In this document: positions 7,719 to 17,230 of the stretch, piece by piece
Position numbering within the stretch: position 1 is the first letter of the stretch
Layout of the letters: the number at the start of each line of letters is the position of its first letter
From: Pseudomonadota bacterium
GTDB lineage: Bacteria; Pseudomonadota; Gammaproteobacteria; Steroidobacterales; Steroidobacteraceae
Length of the DNA stretch: 49,893 bases
Direction: 5' to 3'
Assembly: GCA_021807675.1 (NCBI GenBank)
Contig: JAKBCR010000009.1
Location: 1-49,893, forward strand
Notes under the pieces: generated by a model
The model's input: only the letters and a program-made list of their open reading frames with translations
Told to the model about the DNA's origin: nothing
The model's database searches: none
Translations under genes and position numbers: made by a program

Positions 7719-9149
7719 CTAGGCGCGCCGCCAGACGGTCGTGCCGCCCGGCTTGTCCTCCAGGACGACTCCCGCTCGCGCCAGATCCTCCCTGATCCGG
7801 TCCGCCTCCGCCCAGTTCCTCGCCTTGCGCGCCTCGATGCGCGCTTCGATGCGCTGTGCGATGTCGGCATCGGCGAGGTCAGCGCCTGCGGCAACTCCCG
7901 AGCCGCCATGCGACACCCGCTTGGTGCCGAGAGAGAACCACTCCCTCGGGGTCACCGCCAGCCCGAGCACCGCGGCGAGGGCGCGCAGCTCCGCGCCGAG
8001 GGCCGCCGCTCGCGAAGCATCGTGCGCGTCCTTCGCGCTGTTGATCTCGCGGGTCAGCATCTGCAGGACGGCGATGGCTTCCGGCGTGTTGAAATCGTCG
8101 TCCATCGCCGCCTGAAAACGGGCGGTATGCTCGGAGCCCGGCACGATCCCCGGCGCCGCCTCGGGCAGGTCGCGCAGCGCCGTCATGATCCGGCCGAGCG
8201 CCGCATCCGCCTGCTCGAGTTGCTCGAGCGAATAGTTGATCGGCCCACGGTAGTGGCTCGAGAGCACGACGTAGCGCAGGACCTCGGGGTGCCGCACCGC
8301 CTTCTCTAGCACCTCGCGCACCGTGAAGAAATTGCCGAGCGACTTCGACATCTTCTCCTCGTCGATGTTGACGAACCCGTTGTGCATCCAGATCTCGGCG
8401 AAGCGGTCGCCGGTTGCCGCGCAGGTCTGGGCGATCTCGTTCTCGTGGTGCGGGAACTTCAGATCGAGGCCACCGCCGTGGATGTCGAAATGCGAGCCGA
8501 GAAGCGCCACCGACATGGCGGAGCACTCGATGTGCCACCCCGGGCGTCCCCTCCCCCATGGCGAGTCCCATGCCGGCTCACCGGCCTTGGCATGCTTCCA
8601 GAGCACGAAATCGAGCGGGTCGCGCTTGGACTCATCGACCTCGACGCGGGCGCCGGCGCGCAGGTCGGCGAGGCGCTTGCCGGAGAGCCGGCCATAGCCG
8701 GCGAATTTCGCGACCGCATACATGACATCACCGTTTGGGGCCACGTACGCGTAGCCGCCCTGAACGAGGCTCTGGACCATGCCGATGATGGCCGGCAGGT
8801 ACCGAGTGGCGCGCGGCTCGTGATCCGGCCGCGCCAGGCCGAGCCGTTCGCAGTCCTCGTGCATTGCGGTGATGAATCTCTCGGTGAGAGCGCCGATCGA
8901 CTCGCCGTTCTGCGCGGCGCGCTTGATGATCTTGTCGTCGATGTCCGTGATGTTACGCACGTATGTGACGCGGTATCCCCGGTGCCGCAGGTAGCGGTTG
9001 ACCACATCGAATACGATCAGCATGCGTGCGTGTCCCACGTGTATGAAGTCATACACGGTGATACCGCAGACATACATGCGGACCTCGCCCGGCGTGACGG
9101 GCTCGAGCGGCTGCTTCTCTCCGGTGAGCGAGTTGTGGATTCGGATCAT
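7719..9149 (-). CDS. cysS: Cysteinyl-tRNA synthetase
   Basis: Class I synthetase of 476 residues that charges tRNA-Cys. Cys28 in the CGITVYD segment is the first zinc ligand; HVGH at 37-40 is the HIGH motif; KMSKSLGN is the KMSKS loop; WHIECSAM and HHENEIAQ are cysteine-specific pocket motifs. I start at the ATG at 9149, where the family's N-terminus ([12 protein letters not shown]) begins. The frame runs back to a TTG at 9194 that would overlap the gltX stop. It is downstream of gltX on the same strand, so the two synthetases may be co-transcribed. Confidence 0.95.
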   Translation of the reverse strand: MIRIHNSLTGEKQPLEPVTPGEVRMYVCGITVYDFIHVGHARMLIVFDVVNRYLRHRGYRVTYVRNITDIDDKIIKRAAQNGESIGALTERFITAMHEDCERLGLARPDHEPRATRYLPAIIGMVQSLVQGGYAYVAPNGDVMYAVAKFAGYGRLSGKRLADLRAGARVEVDESKRDPLDFVLWKHAKAGEPAWDSPWGRGRPGWHIECSAMSVALLGSHFDIHGGGLDLKFPHHENEIAQTCAATGDRFAEIWMHNGFVNIDEEKMSKSLGNFFTVREVLEKAVRHPEVLRYVVLSSHYRGPINYSLEQLEQADAALGRIMTALRDLPEAAPGIVPGSEHTARFQAAMDDDFNTPEAIAVLQMLTREINSAKDAHDASRAAALGAELRALAAVLGLAVTPREWFSLGTKRVSHGGSGVAAGADLADADIAQRIEARIEARKARNWAEADRIREDLARAGVVLEDKPGGTTVWRRA

Positions 9150-9186
9150 GTCGTCTGGATCGTGAGAATCGGAAGCGATCGAGGTG

Positions 9187-10620
9187 TCACGCAAAGCGGG
9201 CGAGGCGCGCCTGCGCCTGACCCGCCGGCATGGCTTTGAGGAGCGGCGCGAGCTCCGGTCCGTGGCTGCGGCCCGTCAGCGCGAGACGCAGGGGCATGTA
9301 GAGCTCCGCCCCCTTCTTCCCCGTCGACGCACGCACAGCCGAGACGATGGCCGGCAAGTCGTTGCCGCTGCGAGCCGCCGCTTGCGCCGCGGCCGCGAAG
9401 AATTGCTCGCCGGCTTTGCGGACGACTTCCTCACCGTCGGGCTCGAGCTCGGGCGGCGGACCGAAGACGACCCGTTCCCAGGGCAGCGCATCCTCGGGCA
9501 ACACCACGTTGGGCAGGATCGCGGCCACGAAGGCCTTGGCGTCGGGCTCGCCGAGCCCCGCCGGCAGCACCGGCGCGAGCCACGCCAGCGCCTGATCGGC
9601 CGGCAGGCGGTGCGCGGCTTCCTTCTGCCACACGCGCAGCTGCTGCGCATCGAAATGCGCCGACGCCCGGCCGAGGTGCGTGGGATCGAACGCGCGCGCC
9701 ATGCCCTCGAGATCGAGCAGGCCATGCTCTGCGCTCGAGTGCCCGAGGCGAAAGAGATGGTTGAGCAGCGCCTCCGGACGATAACCGCTCTCCCGATACT
9801 CGCGCACGCTCGTCGCGCCGTGCCGCTTGGAAAGCGGCGCCCCGTCGGGACCCAGGATGAGGGACACGTGCCCATAGCGGGGAACCGGCAAGCCCAGCGC
9901 CTCGAGTATCAGCAGCTGTCTCGGGGTGTTGGCCAGGTGATCCTCGCCGCGCAGGACATGCGTGACCCCCATCGAGGCATCGTCGATGGCGTTGCTGAAG
10001 AAGAACGCGGCCGTGCCGTCGGCCCGCCGGATGACGAAATCCCCGATGTCATCCGACAGGAAGCTCTGCGGGCCGTGGACCAGATCGATGAACTCGATGC
10101 GCCTGCCCGAGGGAACGCGAAAGCGAGCCGTCGCGGGCAGCCCCTGTGCCCGCTTGCGGCGGCGCTCCTCCTCAGAGAGGCTCCGGCAGGTGCCGGCATA
10201 TCGCGGCGGCCGTCCCGAGCCGAGCTGCGCGCGTCGCGACGCTTCCAGCTCGAGCGGCGTGCAGAAGCAGGGATAGATCGCCTCCTGCCGCTCGAGGGCT
10301 TCGAAGAAGCGGACGTAGAGCGCGCCGCGCTGCGATTGGCGGTAGGGTCCGCGGTCGTCCCCCCGGTCCGGCCCCGCATCCCAGTCCAACCTCAGCCAGC
10401 GCAGGTCCTCGAGGACGGCCGTCAGGTGCGCTTCCTGGCTGCGCTGCAGATCGGTGTCCTCGACGCGCAGCAGGAAGCGCCCGCCGGCGCGCCGCGCCAG
10501 TAGAAAATTGAATAGCGCCGTGCGCGCGTTGCCGAGGTGCAATTCCCCCGTCGGGCTCGGCGCGAAGCGCGTCACCGCGCCGTCGAACCCCGCGGGGGCT
10601 GCGCTGTCCATTCCGATCAT
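9187..10620 (-). CDS. gltX: Glutamyl-tRNA synthetase
   Basis: Class I synthetase of 477 residues. [19 protein letters not shown] carries the HIGH-type motif HLGN, and [11 protein letters not shown] the KMSKS-type motif. A zinc-site-like pattern CFC...YAGTCR is present at about residues 118-145. The C-terminal anticodon-binding part is complete. Its sequence style ([19 protein letters not shown]) resembles bacterial GluRS types that occur as one of two paralogues in some gammaproteobacteria, so the genome may carry a second gltX. ATG codons at 10620 and 10611 are both usable. Confidence 0.93.
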   Translation of the reverse strand: MIGMDSAAPAGFDGAVTRFAPSPTGELHLGNARTALFNFLLARRAGGRFLLRVEDTDLQRSQEAHLTAVLEDLRWLRLDWDAGPDRGDDRGPYRQSQRGALYVRFFEALERQEAIYPCFCTPLELEASRRAQLGSGRPPRYAGTCRSLSEEERRRKRAQGLPATARFRVPSGRRIEFIDLVHGPQSFLSDDIGDFVIRRADGTAAFFFSNAIDDASMGVTHVLRGEDHLANTPRQLLILEALGLPVPRYGHVSLILGPDGAPLSKRHGATSVREYRESGYRPEALLNHLFRLGHSSAEHGLLDLEGMARAFDPTHLGRASAHFDAQQLRVWQKEAAHRLPADQALAWLAPVLPAGLGEPDAKAFVAAILPNVVLPEDALPWERVVFGPPPELEPDGEEVVRKAGEQFFAAAAQAAARSGNDLPAIVSAVRASTGKKGAELYMPLRLALTGRSHGPELAPLLKAMPAGQAQARLARFA

Positions 10621-10720
10621 GCCGGCAATGGTACGGGGTTTGCCGCGGGAGCGACATCGCCCCCCGAGCCCCCGGCGCTGCTAAGATTCCGGCCTCAACG
10701 ATCTACGCGACGGAGACCAG

Positions 10721-11740
10721 ATGCGCGACCGGCACCGGACCCTGACATCGCGACCGATTCCTGGATCGCTCGCCGCCAAGACGGCGGGTCTGCGAGCGTT
10801 GCGCACGCGCGAAAGCCGGCTCGCGCCGGGCGGGTCACCTCGGCGCAAGCCCTCATACGCCTTGGCGGCCGCTTTCGCTTGCCTCATCGCCCTGGCGCAG
10901 CCTCGAGCGCGCGCGGACGAGGCGACCTCCACCAATCCCGAGGTACGGGTCACCACGAACATGGGCTCCTTCGTCATCGAGCTGCGGCCCAATCGGGCTC
11001 CCCTCACCGTCGCCGATTTCCTGCGCTACGTCCACGCCGGCTTCTACAACAACACGCTCTTTCACCGCGTGGTGGCCGACTTCGTCATCCAGGGCGGCGG
11101 GCACGAAGCGACAGCTCCCTACGCGCTGAAGCCCACCAATCCGCCGGTCGTCAACGAGTCGGGCAACGGCCTGCAGAACAAGCGTGGCACGGTCGGGCTC
11201 GCGCGCGCGGCGGCTCCCGACACCGGCAACTCGCAGTTCTACATCAATCTCGTCGACAACCCGGAGCTCGACCCGTTGCCCACCCGCTGGGGTTACGCGG
11301 TCTTCGGCAAGGTGGTACAGGGAATGAGCGTAGTCGACCGTATCGGCGTCGTCCCGACTGGCGCGTTCGGCCCCTTCAAGTCCGATGCGCCCCTGAAGCC
11401 GGTGGTCATCGAGAGCATGGAGGTCATCACTCCACCGCAGATCTCCTCGCCTTCGACGAGCGCGCCACCGGCCGCCGCACCCTCGGGAACACCCCCGTCA
11501 GGAGCGTCGGGATCGGCGAGCCCGCCAGCGAAATCTCCGCAATCCTCGACATCTCCCGCGGCCAGCCCTCCGGCGCAGCCGGCCAAACCGGGCACGCAGA
11601 CGGCGGCTCCAGCGAGCCCCAAGTCAGCGACACCGCCGCCGGGCGGGAAGAGCGACACGTCATCGGGCGGGAGCTCGCCGCAGTCGCAATCTCAGTCGGG
11701 TGAGGCCAGCCAGCCCGACGGCAGCCCTCCGCGGCAATGA
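10721..11740 (+). CDS. Cyclophilin-type peptidylprolyl isomerase with long Pro/Ser/Ala tail
   Basis: A 339-residue protein. A basic N-terminal stretch is followed by a hydrophobic segment (about residues 46-63, ALAAAFACLIALAQPRARA) that looks like an export signal, suggesting a periplasmic enzyme. The cyclophilin core (about 70-240) shows LFHRVVADFVIQGGG with the catalytic Arg, NSQFYINL and GYAVFGKVV. The last 100 residues are Pro/Ser/Ala/Gln low complexity, unusual for PpiA/PpiB, which end with the barrel. The stop overlaps the lpxH start (ATGA). The order matches the cysS/ppi/lpxH neighbourhood of other gammaproteobacteria. Confidence 0.9.
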   Translation: MRDRHRTLTSRPIPGSLAAKTAGLRALRTRESRLAPGGSPRRKPSYALAAAFACLIALAQPRARADEATSTNPEVRVTTNMGSFVIELRPNRAPLTVADFLRYVHAGFYNNTLFHRVVADFVIQGGGHEATAPYALKPTNPPVVNESGNGLQNKRGTVGLARAAAPDTGNSQFYINLVDNPELDPLPTRWGYAVFGKVVQGMSVVDRIGVVPTGAFGPFKSDAPLKPVVIESMEVITPPQISSPSTSAPPAAAPSGTPPSGASGSASPPAKSPQSSTSPAASPPAQPAKPGTQTAAPASPKSATPPPGGKSDTSSGGSSPQSQSQSGEASQPDGSPPRQ

Positions 11741-12510
11741 CGTCGGCGTCCGATCCCGCAGCGCGCCGGGCTCCGAGCTCGACCGCGGCACGGTGGTTGT
11801 TCGTCTCAGACGTGCATCTGGACGAGGCCGCTCCGGAGGCACAGCGGCAGTTCCTGGAGTTCTTGCGCACCGAAGCCGCGGGCGCTCGCGCACTTTACAT
11901 CCTGGGTGATCTCTTCGAGGCCTGGGTCGGAGATGACGATGCCGGCGGCGAGAGAGCGGCCGTGCTGGCGGCGCTCCGGGAGCTCACTGCCAGCGGCGTC
12001 GCCTGCTTCCTGCTGCAGGGCAACCGCGACTTTCTCATCAATGAGGACTTCTGCCGCCAGACGGGGTGTCATCTCTTGCCCGACCCAGTGATTGCCGAGC
12101 TCGATGGCGAGCGAGTGCTCCTGACGCACGGCGATGCGCTCTGCACCGATGACCACGCCTATCAGGAGCTGCGCACCATCGTGAGGACACCCGCCTGGCA
12201 GCGCCGGTTCCTCAGTCTGCCGCTATCGGATCGACGGCTCCTGGCGAGCGAGGCCCGAGCCGGCAGCCGTGCGCATACCGCGCGCACTGTCCCGAAGATC
12301 ATGGATGTCAACGCCGCGGCGGTAACGGCAGCATTCAAGGCTGCGTGTGTCCGCCGGATCATTCACGGCCATACGCACCGGCCCGCCGTGCACGATGTGC
12401 TGGTGGAGGGTGAACCCGTCCAGCGCATCGTGCTGGGTGCCTGGTACGAGCAGGGCAGCTATCTCATACGCGAGGCCGGACGATACGACCTGCGCACGCT
12501 GCACCGCTGA
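11737..12510 (+). CDS. lpxH: UDP-2,3-diacylglucosamine diphosphatase LpxH
   Basis: Calcineurin-like phosphoesterase of lipid A synthesis that hydrolyses UDP-2,3-diacylglucosamine to lipid X and UMP at the inner membrane face. Metal-binding motifs occur in order: SDVHLDE (usual DLHL), LGDLFEAWVGDDD, QGNRDFL, LTHGDALCTDD and HGHTHRP. Length is 257 residues, with about 15 extra N-terminal residues relative to typical LpxH. It is translationally coupled to the cyclophilin gene. Its TGA abuts the opposing gene's stop within the palindrome TGATCA. Confidence 0.94.
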   Translation: MTSASDPAARRAPSSTAARWLFVSDVHLDEAAPEAQRQFLEFLRTEAAGARALYILGDLFEAWVGDDDAGGERAAVLAALRELTASGVACFLLQGNRDFLINEDFCRQTGCHLLPDPVIAELDGERVLLTHGDALCTDDHAYQELRTIVRTPAWQRRFLSLPLSDRRLLASEARAGSRAHTARTVPKIMDVNAAAVTAAFKAACVRRIIHGHTHRPAVHDVLVEGEPVQRIVLGAWYEQGSYLIREAGRYDLRTLHR

Positions 12511-12969
12511 TCAATTCGGTCCGGGCCCCGGTCCGGCTCCCGGAGGGGAAGGCGGTCCCCGATCCCGGCCACGCATCATCATTCCATGCATCATCATGGC
12601 GCCCATGACCCTGTGCGGTCCCGGCAAGAGGACCTTGAATTTCCTCAGCTGCTCCGGGCTCAGCACCCCCGAAAGCTTCTCGATCGTGTCCTTGCGTACG
12701 GCCCGATGGGTGTCCCGCATCTGCCGCATCGCCTGCCGCACCGACTGCATCATGCGGGCATGCTCCGCGGCGAGAATGACCCTCACCTTCTGTTGCTGCG
12801 CGGGCGTCAAGTCGAGGAGCACCGTCAGCTGCTCCATTCTACGCGCCTCCATCCGTTGCACCATCTCGCGCCGTCCGTGCCAGTGGGGTGACGGCGGCGT
12901 GACAGGCGTCTGGGCGAGCGCCGTGGCAGAGATGCAAAGCAGCGCAACCACTACAACACTATGTCTCAT
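12511..12969 (-). CDS. Spy/CpxP-like periplasmic protein with Met/His-rich tail
   Basis: A 152-residue exported protein: signal peptide MRHSVVVVALLCISATALA, then a highly charged helical region with LDLTPAQQQKV and VLSPEQLRKF, which resemble the paired LTxxQ motifs of Spy/CpxP chaperones. The C-terminus holds a striking Met/His cluster (HRVMGAMMMHGMMMRG) and a Gly/Pro tail, features often linked to metal binding. The ATG at 12969 was chosen because the signal peptide starts there; upstream in-frame sequence is unlike protein. It follows the kinase gene by 70 bp, recalling cpxRA and cpxP. Target of its activity unknown. Confidence 0.75.
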   Translation of the reverse strand: MRHSVVVVALLCISATALAQTPVTPPSPHWHGRREMVQRMEARRMEQLTVLLDLTPAQQQKVRVILAAEHARMMQSVRQAMRQMRDTHRAVRKDTIEKLSGVLSPEQLRKFKVLLPGPHRVMGAMMMHGMMMRGRDRGPPSPPGAGPGPGPN

Positions 12970-13039
12970 CGATCGTCCCCTGTGTGAGCCTGACGGGCCG
13001 GACTCTAGCCCCATCGCGCGAGCCGCAACGTAAGCAATT

Positions 13040-14602
13040 CTAATTCCGCCGGGGCAGCGTGAGCCGGGCCTCCAGTCCGCCTTCGGGACGATTGCGCAGC
13101 ACGAGCGCCCCGCCATGCGCCTGCGCCACATCGCGAGCGATACTGAGCCCCAGGCCCGTCCCACCGGTGTCGCGGTTGCGGGAGGACTCCAGGCGATAGA
13201 AGGGCTCGAAGACCCGCTCGAGCTCCTCGACTGGAATGCCCGGACCCTGGTCGCAGACGCTGATCTCGAGCTGCTCGCCGTCGCGCACGAGGATGCGTGC
13301 CCGCCCACCGAAGTTGACCGCATTGCCAACGAGGTTGGTGATACAGCGCTTCAACGCCTGCGGTTTTCCCGGCAAGGGCTTGAGGGCGCGCCCCTCCACC
13401 GTCACGTCCTTACCCATCTCCACGAACTCGCCGCGCACCGTCTCGAGGAGCAGATCGACGTCGACGGGCTCCAGCGCCTCCTCGTCATTGAGCCCGCGAA
13501 AGAGCGCGAGGGCGCCCCGCACCATGCTCTCCATCTCATCGAGCTCTCGGCCGAAGCGCGCCTGAAGCGCCGGATCCTCGATCTGTGTCTCGACTTGAAG
13601 CCGCAGCCGCGTCAGAGGCGTCTTCAGGTCGTGGGACATCGCCGCCAGAACGCGTGTGCGGCTATCCAGGTAACGGTGCAAACGGTCCTGCATGGTGTTG
13701 AAGGCGCGCGCCGCGCGGCGCAGCTCGCGCGCACCCTTCTCTTCCAGCTTGGGCTGGCGGACGCCCCGTCCGATATTGTCTGCCGCGCTGGCGAGCCGGG
13801 ACAGCGGCCGGGTAATGCCGCGGGCGGCGATGTAGAGGGCGATGACGAGCAGGACGACCAGGAGGACCACGTTGAGCATCAGACCCAGCGGCAGCGGGGC
13901 CCCCGGCTCCATGCGCGTCACCCGGTAAAGCAGACTCGAGCGGTCCGGCAGCCGGACGGTGACATCGTAAGACTGAGCCGAGTGACTCGCCTGTGGCCCA
14001 AAGAAAACCGATGGGATCGGAATGACGAGAGCGGCCGCCGCCGCCGCCGGCCGTACGGTGATGCCGTAGCCGCTGCCCAAGTCCGCCTGCAACTGCCGAG
14101 TCAGCGCCTGCCTCAGCCCCGGGGCATCGGAAGTGAAAGGAAGTTGTACGAAAACGTGCGGCCATGAATGCGGCCGCAAAGGAAGCAGCGCGCGCGGCGG
14201 CGGTGGCGGACGGCCCGCAGTCAGGTTGGCACCTCCGGGACCGCCGTGAGCCAGGGAGAGGGACGGTGCCATACCGGACCCGACGGGCGGCAACAGGCGC
14301 ACCCCTCCGCGCCAGACAGGCGCGCCCGGTCTCAGGCCCCGCTCGCGATCCAGCTCCAGCCGGGCGGCCTGCTCCCTCAACCGCGCGATCGTGGCGGCCC
14401 GTTGCCCGGGCGGCAGCGGCTCGAGCACCAGGGTGGTCTCCGTGATCCGCCGCGACCACGCCCATACACTGGTGTCGAGCACCAGCTGCTCCAGGTGGCG
14501 CGTGAAAAGGTACAACGTCGTGGCCTGTGCCAGCACGACGGCGACCACCAGAGCGGCGATCAGGCGGCCGAACAGGGATTGCGGCCAGAGCGAGAGGCGC
14601 AT
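13040..14602 (-). CDS. Membrane sensor histidine kinase (EnvZ-like)
   Basis: A 520-residue two-component kinase. TM1 is about 12-34, a roughly 200-residue periplasmic sensor follows, TM2 about 240-260, HAMP from RGITRPLSRLASAADNIG, HisKA with the phospho-acceptor His324 in MSHDLKTPLTRL, and a HATPase domain with N (NLVGNAVNF), G1 (DQGPGIP), F and G2 (GTGLGLSIA) boxes. All catalytic motifs are intact. The sensor region has a Pro-rich stretch (RPPPPPRALLPLRPHSWPH). It starts 17 bp after its response regulator's stop. The signal is unknown; the linked Spy-like protein suggests envelope stress or metals. Confidence 0.93.
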   Translation of the reverse strand: MRLSLWPQSLFGRLIAALVVAVVLAQATTLYLFTRHLEQLVLDTSVWAWSRRITETTLVLEPLPPGQRAATIARLREQAARLELDRERGLRPGAPVWRGGVRLLPPVGSGMAPSLSLAHGGPGGANLTAGRPPPPPRALLPLRPHSWPHVFVQLPFTSDAPGLRQALTRQLQADLGSGYGITVRPAAAAAALVIPIPSVFFGPQASHSAQSYDVTVRLPDRSSLLYRVTRMEPGAPLPLGLMLNVVLLVVLLVIALYIAARGITRPLSRLASAADNIGRGVRQPKLEEKGARELRRAARAFNTMQDRLHRYLDSRTRVLAAMSHDLKTPLTRLRLQVETQIEDPALQARFGRELDEMESMVRGALALFRGLNDEEALEPVDVDLLLETVRGEFVEMGKDVTVEGRALKPLPGKPQALKRCITNLVGNAVNFGGRARILVRDGEQLEISVCDQGPGIPVEELERVFEPFYRLESSRNRDTGGTGLGLSIARDVAQAHGGALVLRNRPEGGLEARLTLPRRN

Positions 14603-14619
14603 GATGAATGTCGACGCAG

Positions 14620-15339
14620 TCAGGTGCTGTCGACCGGCACGCCTATGACATAACCCTCGCCGTACACGGTCTTGATGATCTCCGGCGCGCGAGCGTCGTC
14701 ACCCAGGATCTGCCGCAGCCGGCTGACCCGCACGTCGATGCTCCGATCGAACGGGTCCGCCTCTCGCCCCCGCAGCAGCTCGGTGAGCTGCGCCCGCGAG
14801 AGCACCCGATTGCCGGCCGACAGCAGCACCGCGAGGAGGCGGTACTCCGCGCCACTGAGAGAGACATCCTTGCCTGCAAGGTCGGTGAGCGACCGGCGCG
14901 TCGTATCGAGCCGCCAGCCGGCGAAAGAGAACCCACGGATCAACTGCGGGTTCGGGTCTCGCGGAGCATGCACGGCACGCCGCAAGACCGCCCGAATCCG
15001 CACCAGGAGCTCGCGCGGATTGAAGGGCTTCGGCAGGTAGTCGTCGGCGCCGACCTCGAGACCGACGATCCGGTCGACATCCTCGCCACGCGCGGTCAGC
15101 ATGATCACCGGAATCTGCGAATGGGTGCGCAGATCCCGACAGAGCGTCAGGCCGTCCTCGCCAGGCAGCATCAGGTCGAGTACGATCAGATCGACCGCCG
15201 CGCGGTCGAGGACGCGCCGCATCTCACGGCCGTCCACGACGGCTGTCGTGCGGAAATCGTTCTTCTCGAGATATTGACTCAACAGCGAGCGGATCTCGCG
15301 GTCATCGTCGACGATCAGCAGATGGGGACGGTCGGCCAT
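14620..15339 (-). CDS. OmpR-family response regulator
   Basis: A 239-residue transcription factor. The receiver domain has the acidic pair in LLIVDDD, phospho-acceptor Asp55 (VLDLMLPG), the conserved Thr in MLTARG and Lys in LPKPF. A winged-helix DNA-binding domain follows (SLSGAEYRLLAVLL, VDVRVSRLRQILGD-type recognition helix, YGEGYVI). I start at the ATG at 15339; the frame upstream runs through non-coding sequence and a repeat. It is the first gene of the regulator-kinase-Spy-like operon. Confidence 0.93.
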   Translation of the reverse strand: MADRPHLLIVDDDREIRSLLSQYLEKNDFRTTAVVDGREMRRVLDRAAVDLIVLDLMLPGEDGLTLCRDLRTHSQIPVIMLTARGEDVDRIVGLEVGADDYLPKPFNPRELLVRIRAVLRRAVHAPRDPNPQLIRGFSFAGWRLDTTRRSLTDLAGKDVSLSGAEYRLLAVLLSAGNRVLSRAQLTELLRGREADPFDRSIDVRVSRLRQILGDDARAPEIIKTVYGEGYVIGVPVDST

Positions 15340-15688
15340 GCGCCAGAGCCTCGGGTGTGCAAAGATACAGGACCTTCCGACCAGCGGCGCGGAAATTTGT
15401 GCAATCGCCTGCCGGTCGTTCTTGTAACCAATTGTCGCTCCGTGCCGCCAGAGGAGAGCTCGGGCACCTGCATCCTCCAGTGTCCACCCCACAGCGCGAT
15501 CATTGTTACGAGTTGCCAAGGCAGCGCTGGGCCGGGCAGGGTGCGCCGCATGCGTCGCACGGGTGGCCAGGGATGGACGCCCCGGAGCATTGCGCGCCGC
15601 ACGGACTGCGTAGCGCAATGCCCGGATCCAGCGCTCCTGAGTAGTTGTAAGCCGTGATGCGCGGCCTCGGCGCGGCAAATTCCCGCCG
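15340..15688. other. Intergenic region between miaE and the response regulator gene
   Basis: This 349-bp gap holds family-1 repeat copy A (15523-15636) and, between it and 15340, the presumptive leader of the leftward regulator operon. I could not identify a convincing -35/-10 pair there, and no small gene is supported. Confidence 0.5.
15523..15636 (-). repeat. Family-1 structured repeat, copy A (core only)
   Basis: The closing stem pairs AGCGCTGGGCCGGGC (15523-15537) with GCCCGGATCCAGCGCT (15620-15635). Between them are a GTGCG.CGCATGCG.CGCAC dyad, a GGGTGG segment and the arm pair GCATTGCGC/GCGCAATGC. Written in the sense of miaE (minus strand), the GCGCTGGATCC end is nearest the gene, 53 bp after its stop. 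The GCAAAAAG hairpin module of other copies is absent. Confidence 0.8.
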
Positions 15689-16303
15689 CTATGCGGTCGC
15701 AGCCTGCCAGGGCGGCCCCGAATGCAAGCGCAGCTCGCGATCGGCTGCAGTTACGAGCCCCGCCTCGTACTCTGCGAGGGCTCGCAAGCGCGAGGCCAGC
15801 TCCGACTCCGAGTCCGACGCCCCGCGAGCGAGATCGAGATAGTGCTCGAAATGCCGTCTCTCAGCCGCGGCGAGCTGCTCGTAGAATCCGCCCACCGGTT
15901 GCGGCAAGCGCGGGGCGAGGAGGCGGAAGCGCTCGCAGGAGCGAGCTTCGATCAGCGCGCCGGCGAGCAGCAGGTCGAGCTTGCGGCCGGGGTCCACCGT
16001 GCGCAGCCGGGCCCTGAGCTTCGAGGCATAGCGGCCGGGCCGCTGCCGCTCGAAAGGTACGTCGAGCGCTGCCATGAGCCTCTGCACCTGCTCGAAGTGC
16101 CGCAGCTCCTCGCGCGCGAGGCGCGACAGGGCCGTGGCGAGCCGCCGGTCCTGCGGATACGCGAACATCAGCGCGAGGGCCGTCGATGCGGCCTTCTTCT
16201 CGCACTGCGCGTGATCATTGAGCAGCTCCCGCCAACGCACGGCAGCCTCCTGCACCCAGGCCGCGGGCGTCGGCACGAGCAGAACCTCGGGCGCGCCGCT
16301 CAC
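15689..16303 (-). CDS. miaE: tRNA-(ms2io6A)-hydroxylase MiaE
   Basis: A 204-residue ferritin-like di-iron monooxygenase that hydroxylates ms2i6A37 in tRNA. The metal ligands can be placed in four helices: EKKAAS, REELRHFEQV (ExxH), EARSCERFRLL and AAERRHFEHYLDLA (ExxH). Length and motifs match MiaE rather than rubrerythrin. GTG start at 16303 overlaps the kinase stop (GTGA), so translation is coupled to the Ser/Thr kinase gene. The C-terminus has a short acidic Ser/Glu stretch. Confidence 0.9.
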   Translation of the reverse strand: MSGAPEVLLVPTPAAWVQEAAVRWRELLNDHAQCEKKAASTALALMFAYPQDRRLATALSRLAREELRHFEQVQRLMAALDVPFERQRPGRYASKLRARLRTVDPGRKLDLLLAGALIEARSCERFRLLAPRLPQPVGGFYEQLAAAERRHFEHYLDLARGASDSESELASRLRALAEYEAGLVTAADRELRLHSGPPWQAATA

Positions 16304-17208
16304 GGGCGCTGCACGAACCGCCCGAGCTGCCGCTCGAGCGCCTCGGCGGCTGCGAGCGCGCTCGGGAAACGCTCCTCCGGCCGCTTCGCCAGGAGCCGCT
16401 CGAGCAGGGGCTGCAGCCGCTCGAGTCCCTCTGCGAGCTGCGGCACCGGCTCCTTGCGGTGCTTGTAGATCACCGCCATGGGGCTGTCGGCACGGTATGG
16501 CTTGCCCCCGGTCACCATCTCGTAAAGGATGACGCCGAGGCTGTAGAGGTCGCTGCGCGCATCCGTCGGTTCCGCGTGCCCCTGCTCCGGGCTCATGTAG
16601 TGTGGCGTGCCGAAGATCAGGCCGCGCTCGCTCAGGTCGTGGCTGCGCGCCACATCCTTCGACATGCCGAAGTCGATCAGCGCGATGGTCCCATCCTCAC
16701 GCAACATCACGTTGCCGGGCTTCAGATCACGATGGACCACGCCTTCGGCATGCAACGCATCGAGCGCCCGCGCGATTGCCGCAGCGACGCGCACAGCCCA
16801 CCGCGGTGCGACCGGCGACTTCATCCGCCGACGCAGGTCGCCGCGCGGAAAGTACTCCATCACCAGCCACGCGTACTCGTCGCTGACGCCCAGATCGAAG
16901 AGCTGCACGATGCCGGGATGGCGGATGCGCTGTGCGATCTCGTATTCCTGCAGGAATCTCAGAAATGAGTCGGGCGCGGAGGTACGCTCATCCCGGCTCT
17001 CATGCTCATCGCGCACCACCTTGAGAGCGACCAGGGAGTGGGTCGCGACCCGCTCGGCCAGAAAGATATCGGCGCGCGCGCCCGAAGCCACTTGCCGTAC
17101 GCGCCGATAGCCGCGAACGAAGGCGCCACCGAAGCACTGCGACTCCGGCACGGCGCGCGGATCCTCAGGTGGGGTCGGGAGCGTCTCTTGGGGCATTTCC
17201 TGGGGCAT
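16300..17208 (-). CDS. Hanks-type serine/threonine protein kinase
   Basis: A 302-residue soluble kinase with no transmembrane segment. Subdomains are visible: a degenerate glycine loop (VASGARADIFLA), catalytic Lys in LVALKVV, HRDLKPGN, DFG in LIDFGMSKD, and GTPHYMSPEQ followed by DARSDLYSLGVILYEM. The substrate-binding and ATP-binding residues are intact, so it should be active. It lies between a glycerate kinase gene (22 bp upstream) and miaE (4-bp overlap). The substrate is unknown; the fixed linkage to MiaE is the only clue. A second ATG at 17196 is possible. Confidence 0.93.
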   Translation of the reverse strand: MPQEMPQETLPTPPEDPRAVPESQCFGGAFVRGYRRVRQVASGARADIFLAERVATHSLVALKVVRDEHESRDERTSAPDSFLRFLQEYEIAQRIRHPGIVQLFDLGVSDEYAWLVMEYFPRGDLRRRMKSPVAPRWAVRVAAAIARALDALHAEGVVHRDLKPGNVMLREDGTIALIDFGMSKDVARSHDLSERGLIFGTPHYMSPEQGHAEPTDARSDLYSLGVILYEMVTGGKPYRADSPMAVIYKHRKEPVPQLAEGLERLQPLLERLLAKRPEERFPSALAAAEALERQLGRFVQRP

Positions 17209-17230
17209 TCGGTACTGGCAGTGGCCGGTC

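Noticed and set aside
12511-13329. 272-residue version of the Spy-like protein starting at 13329
   Set aside because: The extra N-terminal part overlaps the histidine kinase coding sequence and is Ser/Arg-rich shadow; a clear signal peptide starts at 12969.
14620-15678. 352-residue version of the response regulator
   Set aside because: The extension reads through repeat copy A and intergenic DNA; receiver domains begin right at the ATG at 15339.
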